Positions 24,684-33,863 are shown, counted from the stretch's first letter. The stretch: 64,000 nt of DNA from an uncultured Prevotellaceae bacterium (GCA_900318645.1 ONLH01000003.1:1-64000), one strand, 5' to 3'. Translations and numbers: made by a program. Notes: generated from the letters alone by a model not told the origin.

Positions 24684-25316
24684 CTAGTCTCTTGCCCTGC
24701 GGATGAGGACGCGGAAGGTGATAAACACTACTGCCACCATTACGATGAGCACTATCCATATCCAGTTCTGTGGTCGAAGTGCTGGGAATGAGGATAATAG
24801 CATAAATACAGCAAGCAGCAGGGCAATCGAGCGCTTCATGAGTACGGCCAGAGAGACCTGCTTGAGGTTGGTCAACTTGCCTGCATGCTCCATGTCTCCG
24901 GGAGTATAGGTGTCCCAAAGCATGAAGGCAATAGCACAGGTGAAAACGAACAGGCTGAACAACATCTTGAAACTGAAACTACCGTCATCCGATGTGAGCA
25001 GACCGTTTTTCACTGTCATTGCCCATGCTAAGGCAACAAGGACGCCGACGAGAATTTCAATCGAGGTGCTCAAGGCCGTGCGTGGCATCCTGACCTCATC
25101 GATATTGAAACCGTTGGTGGGTTCACGTCGCTCGTTACGGTACTTGGCCAGCAACATGATGGCTGCAAAGTCGCCAATCATCATGGCAACAACCCCCGTG
25201 ATGATGATTCCTGCCTTTGACAATCCTGCCCAAGCGGCTAGCATCAGAGCGCCGATAAAGACTATCATGCAAACGATGCCCAGCAGGTTGAACGCGGTAT
25301 GACTATTCAGTTTCAT
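24684..25316 (-). CDS. membrane protein, single-module member of the local family
   Basis: The product has 210 residues. Two N-terminal helices precede one module: VRMPRTALSTSIEI, a helix with ALAWAM, DTYTPGD, LTNLKQVSLAVLMKR, and two final helices. It lies 11 bases after the gene at 25328, so the pair is surely co-transcribed. It resembles the second module of the gene at 22325 most closely (PRTxLSTSIEILVGVLV versus PHTVLGTSIEALVGVLI). Confidence 0.7.
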   Translation of the reverse strand: MKLNSHTAFNLLGIVCMIVFIGALMLAAWAGLSKAGIIITGVVAMMIGDFAAIMLLAKYRNERREPTNGFNIDEVRMPRTALSTSIEILVGVLVALAWAMTVKNGLLTSDDGSFSFKMLFSLFVFTCAIAFMLWDTYTPGDMEHAGKLTNLKQVSLAVLMKRSIALLLAVFMLLSSFPALRPQNWIWIVLIVMVAVVFITFRVLIRRARD

Positions 25317-25327
25317 AAAAGGATGGA

Positions 25328-26410
25328 CTATTGGTCAGTTTTTGTTTTTTTCAATTCATTCCTGACTCTGTTCCTCATGTAAAGATCTGCAAAGAGGATA
25401 AAGATGAAAATATGACTCGCGATGGTATCCAGAAATCCGAATGTCCCTTTGTAAGGCAGATACACAGCGATAAGCGTGGCGATAGACATTCCAATAGCAA
25501 GGATTCGGTACAACTTGATGTTCTCAAGGAGTTGACGATTGTTGACGAAGCCCTCCGACCTGTTCATCCAGCGGGGGCAATAGGGGATGATGAGTGCAAC
25601 CACGGCCAGGACCGAGTAGCAGACCATCTCGATGATCGGGAAATCAAGTAAACCTTTGCCCTCCAGCTGGTGGGTATAGTGTGCCGCTGCCCAAGCGCCG
25701 ATAAGGATGAGGATGGTCACGGCCTCAACGGCTAGTGCCACAGGCGTGTGGGTCACTTTCACCTCGGCGATATTGAACCTGCTGTTCTTGTCTTGCTGCT
25801 CGGGAACGCCCTTGAGAATGAAGCTGAAGATGAGCCTGATGACAATATACAAGCCACAGGCGATGAGCGCAAGATGAGTATGTGGCAAAAAGGCAAAGAC
25901 GAGCGAGAACAGTGCCAATGCCACGGAGCGGACGCGCATCCGGCGGCTCTTGACGATGTCAGCTGCCGTAGCCTTGGGGTTGACCTCACCTTCTCTTGAG
26001 TTGGGGTAGTAAGCCAGGATAAGCATGCCGGCTGCACCGACTGCGAGTATACCGACGATGAGTAATCCAATCCTGTCGCTTGTCCAGACCTTGTAGCATG
26101 ACACGGCAAACATGGCGGCAACAGCAATTTCGATGATAGTGCTCACGACTGTTCGTGGTGTCTCTACCATGTCATCGGTGTTACTGAAGTCGGTTTCTTC
26201 AATCTTGTCTTCTTTGGGCGCCAGTGACGGGCATTTCTTGTAGATGATATGGCGGGCACCGTAGTAGAAGCCGATGATGACGATGATCAGCACCAATGCA
26301 ACCAGGGAGCTGATGGCTTCTCTCGAGAGAAGTTCCTTGACCAGATATCCTAATCCTAAAGAGATTACGAATAGAGCAATACTCAATATCTTTGCATTAT
26401 TAGTTTTCAT
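25328..26410 (-). CDS. membrane protein, two-module member of the local family
   Basis: The product has 360 residues from the ATG at 26410 (MKTNNAKILSIAL), which matches the starts of its paralogues. Two N-terminal helices, then module 1 (MVETPRTVVSTIIEI, LAYYPNS, IVKSRRMRVR) and module 2 (VKVTHTPVALAVEA, IPYCPRW, LLENIKLYRI). About ten transmembrane helices. Function unknown. Confidence 0.7.
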   Translation of the reverse strand: MKTNNAKILSIALFVISLGLGYLVKELLSREAISSLVALVLIIVIIGFYYGARHIIYKKCPSLAPKEDKIEETDFSNTDDMVETPRTVVSTIIEIAVAAMFAVSCYKVWTSDRIGLLIVGILAVGAAGMLILAYYPNSREGEVNPKATAADIVKSRRMRVRSVALALFSLVFAFLPHTHLALIACGLYIVIRLIFSFILKGVPEQQDKNSRFNIAEVKVTHTPVALAVEAVTILILIGAWAAAHYTHQLEGKGLLDFPIIEMVCYSVLAVVALIIPYCPRWMNRSEGFVNNRQLLENIKLYRILAIGMSIATLIAVYLPYKGTFGFLDTIASHIFIFILFADLYMRNRVRNELKKTKTDQ

Positions 26411-26449
26411 AGCGATAGTGTTGGTTAAAGGGTTTAACATGTCTTTTTA

Positions 26450-27055
26450 TCAGGACCGCTTACTCTTGAAGTGAGCAGTAAAGAACCAGACTAAGCTAAA
26501 GATGGCAAGCAGGAGAAAAGTCCAGTTGACAAAAGTCTGGTTGATTCCCGGGATAACAGTCAGTAAGCCATAAAGCGCAGTTTCCACTGCAATTATGCGC
26601 TTGAAGCGTGCCCTTATCTGCAGTTGCTGCATATTGTCTGATGCGATCATGCCGAACGTCCACTTGTTGGTGAAGTACGCCGAGATAAGCAGTGCAATCA
26701 CACAGAAAGTAACTACATATATGATATAAATTTCTTCGTTGGGATGGGCTATTGCGACGACCCATGAGGCGATGAGGATGAATGCCGATGCGATTTCAAA
26801 TACGGTAGACTCTTTGGTGCGCGGTAAGAAACCTTGTCTTGCTATATCAGCATTGTTCCATTGCTTTTTCATTTCGTCAGGAGCAATAAGGAACATCATC
26901 GGAATAATTGCCAGTGGGCCGGAAATGAGCGCAGTGATTCCGAATACTGTCCCGCTGATAGCCCCAAATGCCAGAAGCAATATGAAGTCGGCTATCAGAA
27001 CAATAGCGGCAACTATTGCAACGGTGAGCCAGATTTTTCTATTGGTCGGTTTCAT
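26450..27055 (-). CDS. membrane protein, single-module member of the local family
   Basis: The product has 201 residues. Two N-terminal helices are followed by one module (GFLPRTKESTVFEI, helix with IASWVVA, SAYFTNK, MQQLQIRARFKR, two final helices). The start overlaps the stop of the ribbon-helix-helix gene by four bases, so the family is translationally tied to that regulator. It is the first of the six membrane genes in transcription order. Confidence 0.7.
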   Translation of the reverse strand: MKPTNRKIWLTVAIVAAIVLIADFILLLAFGAISGTVFGITALISGPLAIIPMMFLIAPDEMKKQWNNADIARQGFLPRTKESTVFEIASAFILIASWVVAIAHPNEEIYIIYVVTFCVIALLISAYFTNKWTFGMIASDNMQQLQIRARFKRIIAVETALYGLLTVIPGINQTFVNWTFLLLAIFSLVWFFTAHFKSKRS

Positions 27056-27249
27056 AGCTGTTCCTCCTCGTTATCGGTTTCACTTTTCTTCTTCTTGGGC
27101 AGACGGTGGGCTTTGCGCAGCGCTTCGGTAATGATCCACTGCAACTGGCCGTTGGTGGAGCGGAACTCGTCGGCTGCCCATTTTTCAATGGCATCCATCG
27201 TGTCGCTGTCGACACGCAGGATGAAACTCTTTGTGGCTTTCTTTGCCAT
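27052..27249 (-). CDS. Arc-type ribbon-helix-helix protein
   Basis: The product has 65 residues. KSFILRVDSDTMDAIEKWAADEFRSTNGQLQWIITEALRKA fits the Arc/MetJ ribbon-helix-helix fold: a strand that inserts in the major groove, then two helices. The tail is Lys-rich then acidic (KKKKSETDNEEEQL). In Bacteroidetes such small Arc proteins are often encoded beside SPFH proteins, as here. It may regulate the operon or act as a partner of the SPFH protein; neither is shown by the sequence. It overlaps the first membrane-family gene by four bases. Confidence 0.85.
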   Translation of the reverse strand: MAKKATKSFILRVDSDTMDAIEKWAADEFRSTNGQLQWIITEALRKAHRLPKKKKSETDNEEEQL

Positions 27250-27263
27250 AGTCTGCTGATTGA

Positions 27264-27341
27264 TTTTAGTTTTTAGTTTTCAGTTGGCAGTTGTGTGCGG
27301 GTGTCGCTGAAAACTGCCAACTGAGAACTGTCAACTGTGAT
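27264..27341. repeat. paired degenerate 7-base repeats (NNNNAGT and CTGNNAA)
   Basis: Four units NNNNAGT run 27264-27291, and five units CTGNNAA run 27307-27341. The second array is in effect the reverse complement of the first (CAGTTGGCAGTT against AACTGCCAACTG), so the spacer can fold back. It lies between the SPFH and RHH genes. Confidence 0.85.
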
Positions 27342-27342
27342 A

Positions 27343-28311
27343 TTACATATTAAGCGTGCCGGTATTGACAACAGGCTGGGCCTGTTCGTCGGCGCACAGG
27401 ACAACAAGCAGGTTGCTCACCATCGAGGCTTTCTTGTCGTCGTCAAGCTCCACGATTTCCTCGCTTGAGAGCTTGTCAAGGGCCATCTTCACCATGCTCA
27501 CGGCGCCCTCGACGATCTTTTCGCGGGCGGTGATGATGGCGCTAGCCTGCTGGCGGCGCAGCATCACGGCAGCAATTTCGGGAGCGTAGGCCAGGTAGTT
27601 GATGCGGGCCTCGACCACCTCGATGCCGGCCAGCGACAGGCGCTCGTTGAGTTTGCCCTCGAGTTGCTCGTTGATCTCGTCACCGCCTGAGCGCAGGGTC
27701 AGCTCCTTGGTGTTCTCGTCATTGTCGTCATAGGCGTACTGTCCGGCTACCTGCCTCAAGGCGGCGTAGCTCTGCACGCTCACGAAGTCTTCCAGGGCGC
27801 GCATCAGACCCTTGGCGTTGCCACTCAGTGTGCCGTCGGTCGAGGCCATCGTCTGCGAGTCCACCTCAAACAGTGCTTTGTAGGTGTCTTTCAGTCTCCA
27901 CACCAGCACCAGGCCGATCATCACGGGATTACCCACCTTGTCGTTCACCTTGATGGGCTCGGCGTCCAGGTTGCGGGCGCGCAGCGACACCTTCTTGGTG
28001 CCGTAGAAGGGGTTGATCCAATAGAAACCCGTGCGATTGAAAGTACCGCTGTATTTGCCGAACCAAGTGGTCACCCTGGCAGTGTTGGGCTCAAGCATCA
28101 AGAAACCGTTCAGGATGAACAATTCAACGATTAACATCAGCGCACCCAGGATGAGCAGGATAGTAGGGAGGATGCCGTGGCCGGGAATGTCATACAGGAC
28201 GATGGCCTTGTAGATGCCCCATACAGCGAGAATCGGTAATACAATAGCTACAAACAGCATGAAGAAGCCGTTCATTGTTGTACCCTTGAAATTAAATTCT
28301 TTCGTTTCCAT
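27343..28311 (-). CDS. SPFH-domain (band 7) membrane protein
   Basis: The product has 322 residues from [15 protein letters not shown] at 28311; the longer frame extends into an AT-rich leader. Two hydrophobic segments lie at about 15-40 and 45-62. The SPFH domain runs about 65-240 ([49 protein letters not shown]). A C-terminal stretch ([27 protein letters not shown]) is the usual coiled-coil or oligomer segment. SPFH proteins form large membrane rings that organise membrane microdomains. It is the first gene of a string that includes an Arc-type regulator, six membrane proteins and two nucleases. Confidence 0.88.
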   Translation of the reverse strand: METKEFNFKGTTMNGFFMLFVAIVLPILAVWGIYKAIVLYDIPGHGILPTILLILGALMLIVELFILNGFLMLEPNTARVTTWFGKYSGTFNRTGFYWINPFYGTKKVSLRARNLDAEPIKVNDKVGNPVMIGLVLVWRLKDTYKALFEVDSQTMASTDGTLSGNAKGLMRALEDFVSVQSYAALRQVAGQYAYDDNDENTKELTLRSGGDEINEQLEGKLNERLSLAGIEVVEARINYLAYAPEIAAVMLRRQQASAIITAREKIVEGAVSMVKMALDKLSSEEIVELDDDKKASMVSNLLVVLCADEQAQPVVNTGTLNM

Positions 28312-28371
28312 AATCGTAAAAGTTGAAATGTTAATATTTAGCTGAATTATTTTGATATCATTTTGATATCG

Positions 28372-28379
28372 CAAAGATA
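28372..28379 (-). promoter_or_regulatory. -7 box of the SPFH gene string
   Basis: TATCTTTG on the minus strand, about 60 bases before the SPFH start. No other good -7 box was seen within the downstream string as far as 20751. Confidence 0.6.
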
Positions 28380-28481
28380 TATTTGTTTTCTAATACAATC
28401 CAAATTTTCCTCAATTATTTAACACATTTTAACTATTCTGTCCCATGATACCCAATCACTCCCCATTCTCCCAAGAAATAA

Positions 28482-28516
28482 AATCTAAAGTCTAAGGTCC
28501 AATGTCTAAAGTCTTT
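28482..28516. repeat. degenerate 7-base tandem repeat, core TCTAA
   Basis: Five units of the form NRTCYAA (the last ends TTT) follow with exact seven-base spacing. It is the reverse complement of the repeat family at 17455-17489. Confidence 0.85.
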
Positions 28517-28520
28517 TTTA

Positions 28521-28528
28521 TATCTTTG
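28521..28528 (+). promoter_or_regulatory. -7 box of pepT
   Basis: TATCTTTG fits the consensus and lies 46 bases before the pepT start, directly after the 7-base repeat array. Confidence 0.6.
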
Positions 28529-28574
28529 CAGATTGAAAGAGAAAGATAACCATTAACAACTTTATATAATAACA

Positions 28575-29792
28575 ATGAGTACATTAGTCGACAGATTTTT
28601 AAAGTATGTGAAGTTCGACACCCAGAGTGACGAACTCACCAACCTGACGCCCTCCACACCGGGCCAGATGGTGTTTGCCAAGGAATTGGAGCGTGAGTTG
28701 CACGCCATGGGCCTGAGCGACATCACGCTTGATGACAACGGCTACCTGTTTGCAACCCTGCCCGCCAATACCGACAAGGCCGTGCCCACCATCGGCTTCA
28801 TCGCCCACATGGACACCGCCCCCGACATGAGCGGACACGACGTTAAGCCCCGCATCGTCAAGTACGAAGGCAAGCCCATCGTTTTGAGCGAGGAGCCCCG
28901 CATCGTGCTTGATCCTGAGCAGTTCCCTGAGATGAACGACTACAAGGATCAGGAATTCATCGTCACCAGCGGTGACACCCTGCTCGGTGCCGACGACAAG
29001 GCCGGTATCGCCGAGATTCTGAGCGCCGTCGAGTGGCTCCAGGAGCACCCCGAGGTAAAGCACGGCAACATCCGCGTGGGCTTCAATCCCGACGAGGAAA
29101 TCGGCTTGGGTGCCCATCACTTTGATGTAGAGAAATTCGGTTGTGACTGGGCCTATACAATGGACGGTGGCGCCGTCGGCGAGCTGGAGTATGAAAACTT
29201 CAACGCTGCCAGTGCCAAAATCACCTTCAAGGGTCTGAACGTGCACCCCGGTGCTGCCAAGCACAAGATGATCAACTCGATGCGCGTCGCAATGCAGTTC
29301 GCTATGATGTTGCCGCGCTGGGAGACTCCCGAGCATACCGAGGGTTACGAGGGCTTCTACCACCTCATCAGCATGCAGGGCGGAGTAGAGCAGACCATAT
29401 TGAGCTACATCATCCGTGACCATGACCGTGCACGCTTCGAGAGCCGTAAGCGTGAAATCGAGCACTTGTGCAACAAGATCAATGCCGAGTTCCCCGACTG
29501 CGCTACTTGCGAGATCAAGGACCAGTACTACAACATGCGCGAGAAGATTGAGCCGGTGATGAACATTATTGATATAGCCAAGCAGGCCATGGAGAATGCC
29601 GGTGTCACCCCCAAAGTGCAGCCCATTCGCGGCGGCACGGACGGCGCTCAGCTCTCGTTCAAGAACCTGCCGTGCCCCAACATCTTCGCTGGTGGCATGA
29701 ACATGCACGGACGTTTTGAGTACGTCCCCATCCCCTCGATGGAGAAGGCCATGATGACCATCATCGAGATCTGCAAGCTCGTCGCCGAGTAA
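28575..29792 (+). CDS. pepT: peptidase T (tripeptide aminopeptidase)
   Basis: The product has 405 residues, the usual length. It removes the N-terminal residue from tripeptides in the cytoplasm. The M20 zinc-peptidase motifs are all present: [10 protein letters not shown] (metal His and Asp near 76-80), [11 protein letters not shown] (central bridging Asp), [11 protein letters not shown] (catalytic and metal Glu) and [11 protein letters not shown] in the dimer-forming lid domain, with the last metal His in [13 protein letters not shown]. The start [20 protein letters not shown] matches the family. It stands alone with its own -7 box. Confidence 0.96.
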   Translation: MSTLVDRFLKYVKFDTQSDELTNLTPSTPGQMVFAKELERELHAMGLSDITLDDNGYLFATLPANTDKAVPTIGFIAHMDTAPDMSGHDVKPRIVKYEGKPIVLSEEPRIVLDPEQFPEMNDYKDQEFIVTSGDTLLGADDKAGIAEILSAVEWLQEHPEVKHGNIRVGFNPDEEIGLGAHHFDVEKFGCDWAYTMDGGAVGELEYENFNAASAKITFKGLNVHPGAAKHKMINSMRVAMQFAMMLPRWETPEHTEGYEGFYHLISMQGGVEQTILSYIIRDHDRARFESRKREIEHLCNKINAEFPDCATCEIKDQYYNMREKIEPVMNIIDIAKQAMENAGVTPKVQPIRGGTDGAQLSFKNLPCPNIFAGGMNMHGRFEYVPIPSMEKAMMTIIEICKLVAE

Positions 29793-29845
29793 AGACTCAA
29801 ATGCCTTAAAGACCTTAAGGACTTTAGTGACCTTAAGGTCTTTAA
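29792..29845. repeat. degenerate 9-base tandem repeat, core CCTTAA/CTTTAA
   Basis: Units at 29801, 29810, 29819, 29828 and 29837 keep exact nine-base spacing with the pattern NNRCYTTAR; an earlier, weaker unit starts at 29792. The array follows the pepT stop codon. Confidence 0.8.
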
Positions 29846-29911
29846 AACCCTTATTTCAAAGCGGAAAAGTAAAAAACAGCCAATAAATTTGGCTGTTAGG
29901 GAAATTTGCAG

Positions 29912-29919
29912 TACCTTTG
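29912..29919 (+). promoter_or_regulatory. -7 box of tRNA-Lys
   Basis: TACCTTTG matches TAnnTTTG, 15 bases before the mature tRNA 5' end. Confidence 0.65.
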
Positions 29920-29934
29920 CACCGCTTTTTGGGA

Positions 29935-30007
29935 GATTCGCTAGCTCAGCAGGTAGAGCACATCCCTTTTAAGGATGGGGTCGTGGGTTCGAGCCCCACG
30001 CGAATCA
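29935..30007 (+). tRNA. tRNA-Lys (anticodon TTT)
   Basis: The 73 bases fold into a full cloverleaf: acceptor GATTCGC/GCGAATC, D stem GCTC/GAGC, anticodon stem CATCC/GGATG around CTTTTAA, T stem GTGGG/CCCAC with TTCGAGC loop, discriminator A. CCA is not encoded. A -7 box precedes it and a terminator follows. Confidence 0.96.
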
Positions 30008-30012
30008 CAAGA

Positions 30013-30049
30013 AGAAACGCGACTCTATTAGGGAGCCGCGTTCTTTTTT
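30013..30049 (+). terminator. tRNA-Lys terminator
   Basis: AACGCGACTC pairs with GAGCCGCGTT (one mismatch) around a short loop, then CTTTTTT follows. Confidence 0.8.
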
Positions 30050-30070
30050 ATTGGATGAATGCAATTGAAA

Positions 30071-30109
30071 AATAGAAGGGCCCCTGCCAATAGGCGGGAC
30101 CCTTCTATT
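30071..30109 (-). terminator. terminator of the CotH-dockerin gene
   Basis: Arms 30071-30088 and 30092-30109 pair with few mismatches (AATAGAAGGG...CCCTTCTATT). On the minus strand the stem is followed by a T-rich run. Confidence 0.8.
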
Positions 30110-30127
30110 AATTCTCCGTAATGTGGA

Positions 30128-31855
30128 TTAACCCATGATGAGGTCGAGTTCTCTGTTGATGTCGGCGATGTTGATCTCACCGTCTTGGTTCACGTCGGCG
30201 CGCTTCATGGTGCCCTCGTCGGCTGAACCACCCAAGATGATGTCGATGATGGTGTTCACGTCGGCAATGTTCACCTCGCCGTCACCGTTCACGTCACCGA
30301 GTTTATATTCGGGCTCTGTCATCTCGACGAACACGTTCTCGTCAAGGTAAGCCATGCGGCGGCGGATCCAATCCTCCACGTAGTCCATTTCCTCACTCAG
30401 GTCAAGCGTCTTTCCGGCAAGGTCTGAATCCTCGCTCCAGCGGCCTTCCTCACGAGCGGCTGCACCGCACTCTTCCAGGTTCTCGATGGCACTGCGATAG
30501 CGGTTCACCAGGCTATCGGTGTTGAGAACGGTTTCGCGCAGTTCACGGTAGCGATAAACCACCTCGTTGTGGTAGTCCATCGTGTGCCACATGGTAATCA
30601 TTGGCAGATGGAATACCCAGTCAAGTTGGCGCTCGGGGGCTACTTTCTCATCACGGGCAACCTTGGGGGAATAGCTTTGACCTAAGCAGATGTCAAGGTC
30701 CCAAGGGGCCATCGTCAGACGAGGATGGTCAGCGATGTCGTGGCAAGCGTAGAAGATGTTCTTGCTCTCGTTGTCAAGGGCCTGCAGGGCGGTGATGAAG
30801 ATGAAATAGTCCTGCATGACAGGCACGTCAAAGTAGTAGCCCATGCTGTCGGTACGCAAACTCAGGCTCTCATCGGCACGTTTGGCAAACCATACGGCAT
30901 TCTCCAGCGTGGTCCAATTGGCACGATGGATCTCGTCATAGTCGGGATACTTCAATTCAAAGCCGTCCCAGAAAACCTTGCTGCTACGCTTGGCGGGATC
31001 ACTCATGGTAACGGTGCGTGACCAAGTATAGGCCATCCACAATTCACCGTGGAATTCCCTGTTCTCCTCATCATAGCGTTTCAGCTTCATCTGCTTGCGG
31101 TCAATGGGCTCGCACATGTTGTAGATACCGCGATACTCGCCGTTGAGCATCACCTCGACCATCTGGCCGCGGGAACCATTGCGGGCATTGGGCAGCGTGT
31201 CGCTATACCAGGGACGACGGGCCATGTCAAGCCACAGGTCGGTGCTCACGCGGTTGCGTACACGCAGGAAGTCCATCTGACCGGCGTCAAGGATCCAGCA
31301 GTTGTCGTTGCGCAGACCGAAGAAACGGTGATTCTCTTTGGTGCTGTCTTCCTCGTTGACAAATTTGATGCGGTAGTTGCGTTTGTGCTTACCGGAGACG
31401 TTAGTGGCGATACCACGGGTCTTCACTTTTGCCAGCAAGGGCTCGGCATAAGCAGAATCAGGTTCGTTCACAATGACGTCGCCATAAGTGTAAGACTTCT
31501 TGAACTCACCGAACAGCTCAACAATGGGGAGCCAAGTGAAGGTGATAGAGCCTGTAATGAGGCTGTCACCAAGCATGGCTGTCAGGACATAGGGTTTGCC
31601 ACCTGCGATGGAATCAAAGGTAATGGAATCTCCACTGTGGATAGCAACGCCTTCGATGACGAGGTCGTTCAACTCATCGCCAAAGCTTACCGTGGTGGCA
31701 AAGTCTTGGCCAAACAGGGACTGAGGCACACTGCACAACCACATGTGGTTGAGGGTGTCTAAAGGTGCACGGTGACCGCCGATGTTAAGGGTCTGGGCTA
31801 CTGACGTAGCTGCCGTTAACACGATGGCCATAGCCAAAATTAATTGTTTCCTCAT
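30128..31855 (-). CDS. secreted CotH-kinase-family protein with dockerin
   Basis: The product has 575 residues. A signal peptide (MRKQLILAMAIVLTAATSVAQ) is followed by a short beta domain, then a CotH domain from about 130 to 500 (KRNYRIKFVNEEDSTKE, NDNCWILDAGQMDFLRVRNR, GIYNMCEPIDRKQMKLK, APWDLDICLGQSY). CotH proteins are atypical protein kinases in spore formers; in Bacteroidetes the substrate is unknown. The C-terminus is a type I dockerin with two calcium loops (DVNGDGEVNIADVN and DVNQDGEINIADIN). No cohesin partner is seen in the window. It is a single-gene unit with its own promoter and terminator. Confidence 0.9.
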   Translation of the reverse strand: MRKQLILAMAIVLTAATSVAQTLNIGGHRAPLDTLNHMWLCSVPQSLFGQDFATTVSFGDELNDLVIEGVAIHSGDSITFDSIAGGKPYVLTAMLGDSLITGSITFTWLPIVELFGEFKKSYTYGDVIVNEPDSAYAEPLLAKVKTRGIATNVSGKHKRNYRIKFVNEEDSTKENHRFFGLRNDNCWILDAGQMDFLRVRNRVSTDLWLDMARRPWYSDTLPNARNGSRGQMVEVMLNGEYRGIYNMCEPIDRKQMKLKRYDEENREFHGELWMAYTWSRTVTMSDPAKRSSKVFWDGFELKYPDYDEIHRANWTTLENAVWFAKRADESLSLRTDSMGYYFDVPVMQDYFIFITALQALDNESKNIFYACHDIADHPRLTMAPWDLDICLGQSYSPKVARDEKVAPERQLDWVFHLPMITMWHTMDYHNEVVYRYRELRETVLNTDSLVNRYRSAIENLEECGAAAREEGRWSEDSDLAGKTLDLSEEMDYVEDWIRRRMAYLDENVFVEMTEPEYKLGDVNGDGEVNIADVNTIIDIILGGSADEGTMKRADVNQDGEINIADINRELDLIMG

Positions 31856-32001
31856 GAATACATGTATTTTGTTAGTATAATATTATTTCCTGTTTTTGAT
31901 AGTAGCGCAGCAATAAACAACCCAAGGACAGGAATAAACTTTCCCGCCGGTTTGTCACGATTATCTGTGTCATTGACGACTATTGCCGTTAAAATTCGCC
32001 G

Positions 32002-32009
32002 CAAAGATA
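32002..32009 (-). promoter_or_regulatory. -7 box of the CotH-dockerin gene
   Basis: TATCTTTG on the minus strand, followed by CGGCG; the leader to the start codon is about 145 bases. Confidence 0.5.
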
Positions 32010-32229
32010 GTAAAAATGTTGACATGCTGTAAAGAATGCACATTTTTTCAAAGATATTTTATACAAATTGGGTTGATTGCTCGGCCAATACGTCGGTTCT
32101 TGTCCGTATTTTTGAGTTCTAGTGGCAACATCGCTTGATCTGTAATCGAGACCTGCAGCAGGGATGATGCGACACTGTTTCACTCTTCACATTCTTTAAG
32201 AAAAAAATCTTCATAATTTTGATTGTTTT

Positions 32230-32263
32230 TTGACTTGTCTCAGATAAAAAAGAAGTAATTTTG
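32230..32263 (+). promoter_or_regulatory. promoter of the NAD(P)HX repair gene
   Basis: A -33 TTGAC at 32230-32234 and a -7 TAATTTTG at 32256-32263 are correctly spaced for the Bacteroidetes housekeeping sigma factor. Confidence 0.6.
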
Positions 32264-32303
32264 TTGGCTCAATTAAATAACACTTGAAAATTACTCGATA
32301 GCA

Positions 32304-33824
32304 ATGAAAATATTTACGAACGATGGACTGCGTCGCATCGGCGATCGCACTGTGGAAAAAGAAGGCATCGACATGCTGGACCTCATCGAGAGGGCAGCTT
32401 CGGCGGTGTCCTACGAACTCATATCGCGTTGGAGAACTTCCAAGCGCTTCGTCTTTTTTGCTGGCCCTGGCGATAACGGTGCTGACGCGCTTGCCGTGGC
32501 CCGCATGATGTATGAGCAGGGCTATAAACCTGAGGTGTATCTGTTCAACATCAAGTCCACACAGCTCTCTCCCTGTTGCCTAGCCAATCGTGACCGCCTT
32601 TTGCAGACAGCGGGCGACGATATCGACTTTATCGAGGTGATCCAGAACTTTAACCCGCCCGAACTTGACGAGAGCGATGTCGTGGTCGATGGCTTGTTCG
32701 GTAACGGCTTGCGGACTCCCCTCAAGGGTGGTTATACGTCACTGGTGCAGTACATTAACAGCAGTGGGGCATATGTCGTCTCCATTGACATCCCTTCGGG
32801 AATGTTTGGCGAGTGGAATATGGGCATTGACCGCCGCAACATCATCCATGCCAACCTCACTCTCACTTACCAGAGCAAGCGCTTGGCGTTCTATTTCGCC
32901 GAGAATGCCGATTGTGTAGGCGAGTGCCGCGTACTTGATATCGAGCTTGACGATGAGAGCGTGGCTCGCACTCCCACCGACTTTTACCTCATTGAGCGGG
33001 ATAACGTCCATGAAGTGATGAAACCGCGCAATCCGTTCATCAATAAGTATGATAACGGCACTGTTCTGCTCGTTGCCGGCAGTTACGGCATGATGGGCGC
33101 CGCAGTGCTGGCCGCCAAGGGCGCTTTGCGCGCTGGCGCTGGATTGGTGACCGTCCATGCTCCGCGTTGTGGCTATCAGGTGCTGCAGACCGCTGTTCCC
33201 GAGGCCCTCTTTGAGCCCGATCGTGACGAAATCGTGACAAGCACCATCGATATGCGCCACACCTACAGCGTTGTGGCTCTGGGACCCGGAATGGGCGTGA
33301 ACGATGTCACGCTCGAGGCCGTTCACCAGTTTATCATGAATTTCAAGCGTCCGTGTCTGCTCGATGCCGATGCTCTTAATTGCATCGCTCGTCGCCCCAT
33401 GCTCATAAAGAGCATCCCGCATCGCTCGATCATTACTCCTCATGCTATCGAGTTTGACCGCCTCTTCGGCGAGCACACCACCGATGAGGAACGCCTCAAG
33501 AAGGCCCTCGATGTGTCCAAGATCTATAACATCACCATTGTCCTCAAGGGACATTACACGATGACCGTCCGTCCCGACAGCAAGATCTACGTCAACAGCA
33601 GTGGCAATCCCGGTATGGCAACACCTGGTAGCGGAGACGTGCTTACGGGTGTAATCTCTGCATTCATCGCCCAAAACTACCCTGCCGACTGGTCGGTAGT
33701 GCTCGGTGTCTATCTGCACGGATTGGCAGGTGACCTGGCGGCACAGGAACACGGCACCTACGGTATGGTGGCAAGCGATATTGTCGATAACCTGGGCAAA
33801 GCCATCGTCGAAGTGATGAAATAG
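32304..33824 (+). CDS. nnr: bifunctional NAD(P)H-hydrate epimerase / ADP-dependent dehydratase
   Basis: The product has 506 residues and repairs hydrated NADH and NADPH. The N-terminal YjeF_N epimerase domain (1-215) holds FFAGPGDNGADALAVARMM, where the family usually has GxGNNGGDGL: Asp and Ala replace Asn and Gly, a mild oddity. The C-terminal kinase-like dehydratase domain (about 245-506) holds GSYGMMGAAVLAAKGALRAGAG, GPGMG, LDADALNC, ITPHAIEFDRL and the nucleotide motif NPGMATPGSGDVLTG. It is a single gene with its own promoter. Confidence 0.95.
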   Translation: MKIFTNDGLRRIGDRTVEKEGIDMLDLIERAASAVSYELISRWRTSKRFVFFAGPGDNGADALAVARMMYEQGYKPEVYLFNIKSTQLSPCCLANRDRLLQTAGDDIDFIEVIQNFNPPELDESDVVVDGLFGNGLRTPLKGGYTSLVQYINSSGAYVVSIDIPSGMFGEWNMGIDRRNIIHANLTLTYQSKRLAFYFAENADCVGECRVLDIELDDESVARTPTDFYLIERDNVHEVMKPRNPFINKYDNGTVLLVAGSYGMMGAAVLAAKGALRAGAGLVTVHAPRCGYQVLQTAVPEALFEPDRDEIVTSTIDMRHTYSVVALGPGMGVNDVTLEAVHQFIMNFKRPCLLDADALNCIARRPMLIKSIPHRSIITPHAIEFDRLFGEHTTDEERLKKALDVSKIYNITIVLKGHYTMTVRPDSKIYVNSSGNPGMATPGSGDVLTGVISAFIAQNYPADWSVVLGVYLHGLAGDLAAQEHGTYGMVASDIVDNLGKAIVEVMK

Positions 33825-33863
33825 GTAACAACCGTTCTTTCATAAAGGAATTGTAAAAATAAA

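Larger units (their letters stand above)
31856..32303. other. divergent promoter region, no gene supported
   Basis: The spacer holds a -7 box for each flanking gene. A short minus-strand frame at 31989-32183 was considered and not accepted. Nothing else recognisable is seen. Confidence 0.6.

Noticed and set aside
28599..29708. 369-residue minus-strand open frame opposite pepT
   Set aside because: It is the antisense shadow of a well-supported peptidase T gene; composition is unlike a real protein and no start context is seen.
31989..32183. 64-residue minus-strand frame upstream of the CotH gene
   Set aside because: Overlaps the -7 box of the CotH gene and has no recognisable domain or start context.
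32739..33752. 337-residue minus-strand open frame opposite nnr
   Set aside because: Antisense shadow; nnr has all family motifs on the plus strand.
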